A DNA stretch of 64,000 nt, from positions 310,001-374,000 of the forward strand of contig CM061252.1 of assembly GCA_022605425.2 (NCBI GenBank), given 5' to 3'. Position 1 is the stretch's first letter. Every line of letters starts with the position of its first letter. The translations under genes and the position numbers were made by a program. This document shows, piece after piece, positions 59,870-64,000 of the stretch. The notes beneath the pieces are model-generated. The model saw only the letters and a list, made by a program, of their open reading frames with translations. It was not told the origin of the DNA and did not search any database. The DNA comes from Hamiltosporidium tvaerminnensis. Taxonomy: Eukaryota; Microsporidia; Dubosqiidae.

Positions 59870-60105
59870 TCACCCGCCATGCCGGGAGTAGAATTGGCTT
59901 GGAGTATTCTTTGCTCGTCATAAGAAGCGACTCCAAAGAGCTGGTCCTCCAGATTGGGGTTGAGGTAGCGCCAACAGCTCCGCTTTAAAATCACCTTTTT
60001 ACAAAACCCGAAATAGTAAGAAACCCCACTGGAAAAAAGTGTTAGGCAGTACTACCGAGGGCGACCAAAGCTTGTGCAGGGCTGTAGTGTCGCAGATGAT
60101 GATGA
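59870..60105 (+). mobile_element. GC-rich insert with GATGATGATGA tail, possible SINE/RTE-type retroposon
   Basis: A sharply bounded island of about 236 bases with balanced composition (for example GCCGGGAGTAGAATTGGC, GACTCCAAAGAGCTGGTC, CTACCGAGGGCGACCAAAGC) in otherwise AT-rich DNA. It ends in CGCAGATGATGATGA. A terminal short ATG/TGA repeat is typical of RTE-clade LINEs and their SINEs in invertebrates. It has no relation to the other repeats here. Direction is taken from the tail. An animal-host origin is possible but unproven. Confidence 0.5.
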
Positions 60106-60676
60106 ATCATTGTTTATACATAGAATTCATATAAAAAGAATTGGTCTTTTAAATAGTCAACTTTCGATATAAACTCATCTCGTGAGGTTTTATGTAAAAA
60201 GACTGAAAAAACGACTGTGTGCCGGTGATTGCTATATGGAATCATTTAAACCAATCTTGCTTACTAGACTTGGAAAATATAACTCCTCAAGGATTAAAAA
60301 ACACACTAATTATAGAACCAGGAATATTAAGCAGCAGATTATACCCTTTAATCTGGCATTGCAACGGTAGTTAGATTGAATGTAAGTCTCCGACATATAT
60401 TTTGCTGAAATTCTATTCAGTTTGATACTTTAAAATTGTGGAAATGCTGCTAGTCATAGAAGATCCGTAGGTGGTTTTCGGTTGGCGATAACATTTCATG
60501 AAATTATCGTGTTCGCTGAATAAGTTTATACACCTGTGAATGGAAGGTATTTTAATGTAGATATCGCAGGGGTACCGATAGAGTGTTAGAGGTTCGGCTA
60601 TCTATATTCGACTTAGAACTAGGTCAATGTCCTGAAAACAATATAACACATGCGAAGGTTACAAAATGATGTGATT
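60106..60676 (-). repeat. 0.7-kb dispersed repeat, decayed copy 6 (inverted)
   Basis: Blocks in the inverted order: ATCATTGTTT; GGTTTTATGTAAAAAGACTG; GTGATTGCTATATGGAATC; CTTGCTTACTAGACTTGG; CGCAGGGGTACCGATAGAGTG; AGAACTAGGTCAATGTCCTG; ATGATGTGATTTTC. They are comparable one by one to 5720-6370. The outer 60 or so bases of the element are missing exactly where the GC-rich insert begins. Confidence 0.75.
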
Positions 60677-63600
60677 TTCTTACAAAAAAATTGATAGCAA
60701 ACTATTAAACTGTTTTAATTAATAATATAAAAATTGTTCTTAAAATCAATCGAAAAGATTTATAGAAAAAGCTAATTATGCCTTATGTCTATAATATCTA
60801 ATAAAATAATATTTAACTTGAGCGTATATATGTTTCAGTAAATGTTAGTAGTCGAACATTAAAAATTATGATCAGGCTTTGCCAAGACACCATGATATGT
60901 CAAAAAATTGTGATTATATAGGTTATATATTTTCTGACATTATAATAGTCCTGGAAATCGAATGTATTCTAAAAAAAATTTATTCATATTTGTCTCTATA
61001 CAAAAAAGAAAAATTATATTTAATTATCGAGGAAGAAGATTTTTAAGTTAACAAAAAACATGTACAATAACATTGAAAATGTAGAATCAATTTTTTTAGA
61101 CCGAATTCCACTTTAGTGAAATTTTGAGATACATAGCTTTTTCCTTTATTAAACCTACTCTTATCAGATTAACATTCAAATGTTCAGCTACTTTTACTAT
61201 ACACTTAATTTGGATTTGCTTATAATCTTATAGAAAATTTTTGCAGATTTTCTAAGCCAAAAATCAGACTAAAAAACAATTTCGGCTAAAATTAATTTTT
61301 CATTAAGATTGTAAATTTGTTCCCGAAACGTATTATTTCGGCTTTAAGCCTCGTATTTACTTCATAAAGATTTGATTTTGATATTTTAAGAATAAATTTC
61401 ATATATCTTTTTTATTCGCGCACTCTCTGCCGAAATATAGAGTTAGAAATTCTATTGCGCTGCTTTCTTGAGAACGGGTGCTTTTGAATTGAAGTTTGAA
61501 GTCCTTTTTAACTTGTTTTTTTGAGTTACCTTCCGGCATTCCCCCAATTTTCAGATCAGATTTTCTTTTATAAGAACAGGACTTCACTCCAAAATATTTT
61601 ATAGATATTTTTGCGTGTATTTCTATGATGAAAAAACACCGATAGTTCAATTGGATATATTTCTATTTCGTTCATAAAAACCAGAGGCTCATATAGATAA
61701 CGATACTAAAATAATTAACGTAAACATCAAAAGAAGATGGATTCTCTTTGTTACATTCACAAAGTATTGTATACTACTTTCTTTTGCAGCGCCCCTCTTT
61801 TTACTAATAAAGGTTATTTTGCTCCTTCAAAACTAGTTTCAGGCTTTTCTCCATCAGTGTTAAGTCAAAATTTTTTTTACTATAAAGCTCATAATACCAA
61901 CTTTCTACTTTGTTTAGAACATAGACACAAACAGATTACAGTTCTTGGCCCCATAATAAGCTCTTTTTTTTTGATTTAAGCACAACCCAAGCTTTCTTAA
62001 AATTTCTTGTTATTACATTTTAACAGCATAAAATGCGCATATTTCACATCTTTATTCGCAAGTTACGAAACCTGGACCATGAAAAGGTATACGCGTTCAT
62101 TCTATCATCTTTAAGTGCGTTTTTACAACAGTTTTTTGTTAATTGCAAGGTTGATGAATTGTTTGTGATTATCAAGTTTAAAAAATCAAGGGATACCGAA
62201 TAATATAAATATATTAGAATACACAGGCCACTGAATTGCACTTTTACTTTTGTGGAGCGAATTGAAAAGCCTTAGTGAAATGAACTTGATATACAAGTAT
62301 GAATTTATAGAGATCGTTAGATTATACTTATGTAGATTAAAAAGACTCGAAGTCGCGTTCATGCTCTGAGTTTGTATCGGTCTTACACGTTCGCATTTTC
62401 GGGCCACAGTTTTTTCCCCGGACGGCATACATAAATTTGCTAAGGCATTATTGTTTCCGTATTTGCATTCTATACTTCGAACCATCTTTTTCATACAGCA
62501 TCAAACACGATGTTTAAGTTCAACATGTGCATCATGTAAAATTAGTAATAACTGCAAAGATGTAAATAATATTGCTATTTTCTTTACGCTTAACTTAAAT
62601 AACAATCATCTTTTCTTCTTTCAAATATTTACCACGCCAAACTTGCGTAAATTCCGATAGTTTCTGATTTTTTTTATTGAAATTTGCTTTTAAATATTTG
62701 AAATTTTTCTATATAGTATTAATATTGCAGTTTTGTAAGAAATCATGCATTATGACCTTTATATATTTCAATTAATTCGAATCTATATAAAAATGCTTCA
62801 TATCACTTAATGCGTTATCATCGGTTCTTTCATTCATTTTTTTTAAAATTACTAACATTTAATTAAAAAGAACAGAAGACAACCGTGAATGTATTGAAAT
62901 AAAGAATAAATAAGCAGCGCATATTAATTGTTGCTGATATAGTATTGTGAAGCACCCAGATGAACGGTTAAATTTAAACCAATTTTCTAGATGAATAAGA
63001 GAAACTGTTGCAGTGGTAAAGTTGACTGACAGTGTAAAAAATTAACGAGATTGTCTTTAAAATATTGATTTGCGGGTTAGAGTCATTATAACTATTGATT
63101 AAGCATTGTGAAAATTGCCTTGAAAAACCAAGTTGAGCTACATATTCTCTAATAAATATGTTGATCGTAAAATTTAAGATTTTTAAATCTAATTATTATT
63201 TAAATACATATTGTAAAATAAAATTATACAAAATTAAAAAGTATTTTAGTTCAGTATTTCAGATTTTAATGTGAGCTTATTAGATACAATATTTCAAAAT
63301 TAATTTAGACTATATTTCCTTGTTTAGACTTATAAACCAATAAAATGCTTCGTTTGAGTGCTAAAAATAAACAAAGAAATATAAAAATAGTTTCAAGTTT
63401 AACATTCTTTTCTAATATAATTATTCAACAACAAAATTTGTATCATTTATGCTTACATAAAAGGAAACCCATGTAACATCATATATATTCATGTTTCCCC
63501 GAAATATACAGAAAAAAATCTTAAAATTAATAATAGGAAATTTACAGTTATTGATACAAACATAGTTAGCAATGCAAAAATAACTTTACTTGATAATAAT

Positions 63601-64000
63601 TGCTGGTTTACTAAAAATTAAATCTTACTTTCATGCCTGTTAAGCTCAACTATTAAATTTTACAATATGAAGTTATTAATTAGAAATAAACAAAAGTATA
63701 ACCAAATTAATATATTAATAATTAGACTTATAAGTTAAAAACTTAACACTGACGTTTAAATATACAATATTGTAATTTTCATTAAAATAAAAAATATCTT
63801 AGTTTAATATTATAATTTTTAGTTAAGATGTATTCACTAAGTATGATAGATTTTTTAAGTGAATAAGAGATGATGTTGTATCAATAAATATATTCACACG
63901 ATTTCTTCATCTTATCTATAACAACAAAATTCTTAATCTAAAATTTCTATAAATTTCGATTTAAACAAGATAGAAATTACAATAACCCTATTTTTCGAGC
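60677..64000. other. Gene-free stretch to the window end
   Basis: No supported gene. 61390-62500 is less AT-rich and contains several overlapping short frames on both strands (for example 61737-61979 plus, 62186-62494 minus), without a start motif or recognisable domains; it may be a decayed element. The last 1 kb is simple AT-rich sequence with no telomere repeat. Confidence 0.5.

Noticed and set aside
61399-62660. Cluster of short frames on both strands in a less AT-rich patch
   Set aside because: Several start at non-ATG codons, none has a recognisable domain, and joining them would need many arbitrary frameshifts. A decayed element is possible but not demonstrable by eye.
63800-64000. 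Possible telomere or contig-end repeat
   Set aside because: The last bases are ordinary AT-rich sequence with no tandem telomere-like unit; base 1 also shows none.
1-64000. rRNA genes, further tRNAs, spliceosomal introns
   Set aside because: Apart from tRNA-Tyr I found no B-box-like cloverleaf or rRNA block, and no GTAAGT-type intron in the supported genes.

Overview
The window looks like nuclear DNA from a microsporidian with an expanded, repeat-rich, very AT-rich genome. Three observations support this. First, three intron-less genes of housekeeping type carry a CCC motif 2-7 bases upstream of their ATG, which is the known microsporidian start signal with an almost absent 5' leader. Second, a tRNA-Tyr(GTA) gene carries a very short intron. 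Third, the recognisable proteins are shortened versions of eukaryotic families. I cannot name the genus; the low gene density resembles large-genome microsporidia such as Edhazardia or Hamiltosporidium rather than the compact ones.

Layout. 1-7892 is a large imperfect palindrome. Each arm holds a small Gly/Cys-rich gene and a 0.7-kb non-coding repeat, and a broken LINE sits in the middle. 7.9-11.5 kb holds no convincing gene and a decayed 0.7-kb repeat. 11.8-17.4 kb is a LINE cluster: a 5'-truncated minus copy, two tiny 3'-end fragments, and a near full-length plus copy with a target-site duplication. 17.8-20.0 kb encodes an exportin-2/CSE1-like karyopherin, followed by a minisatellite and another 0.7-kb repeat. 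24.8-37.3 kb is a zone of secreted, low-complexity proteins: a Cys/Pro-rich 54-bp-repeat protein, a 3.4-kb Gly/Ser/Pro-rich gene broken by two frameshifts, and small secreted proteins at 35 and 37 kb. 38.6-39.2 kb encodes a membrane protein. Two paralogous secreted Gly-rich genes lie at 40.5 and 45.4 kb, the second interrupted by TGA. An old full-length LINE (47.2-50.9 kb), tRNA-Tyr, a decayed 0.7-kb repeat and a Paf1-like gene follow. From 53.6 kb to the end I see no supported gene, only a GC-rich insert near 60 kb and a decayed 0.7-kb repeat.

Two functional layers stand out. The nuclear genes (nuclear transport, Paf1-like transcription factor, membrane protein) are compact and use CCC starts. 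The secreted repeat proteins mostly use a TATA-like box 15-30 bases upstream of the ATG. Several of the secreted proteins share a short Tyr/Ser/Arg motif just after the signal peptide and then diverge into unrelated tandem repeats, which suggests one modular exported or spore-surface family. Assignments come from reading the sequence; no database search was run.
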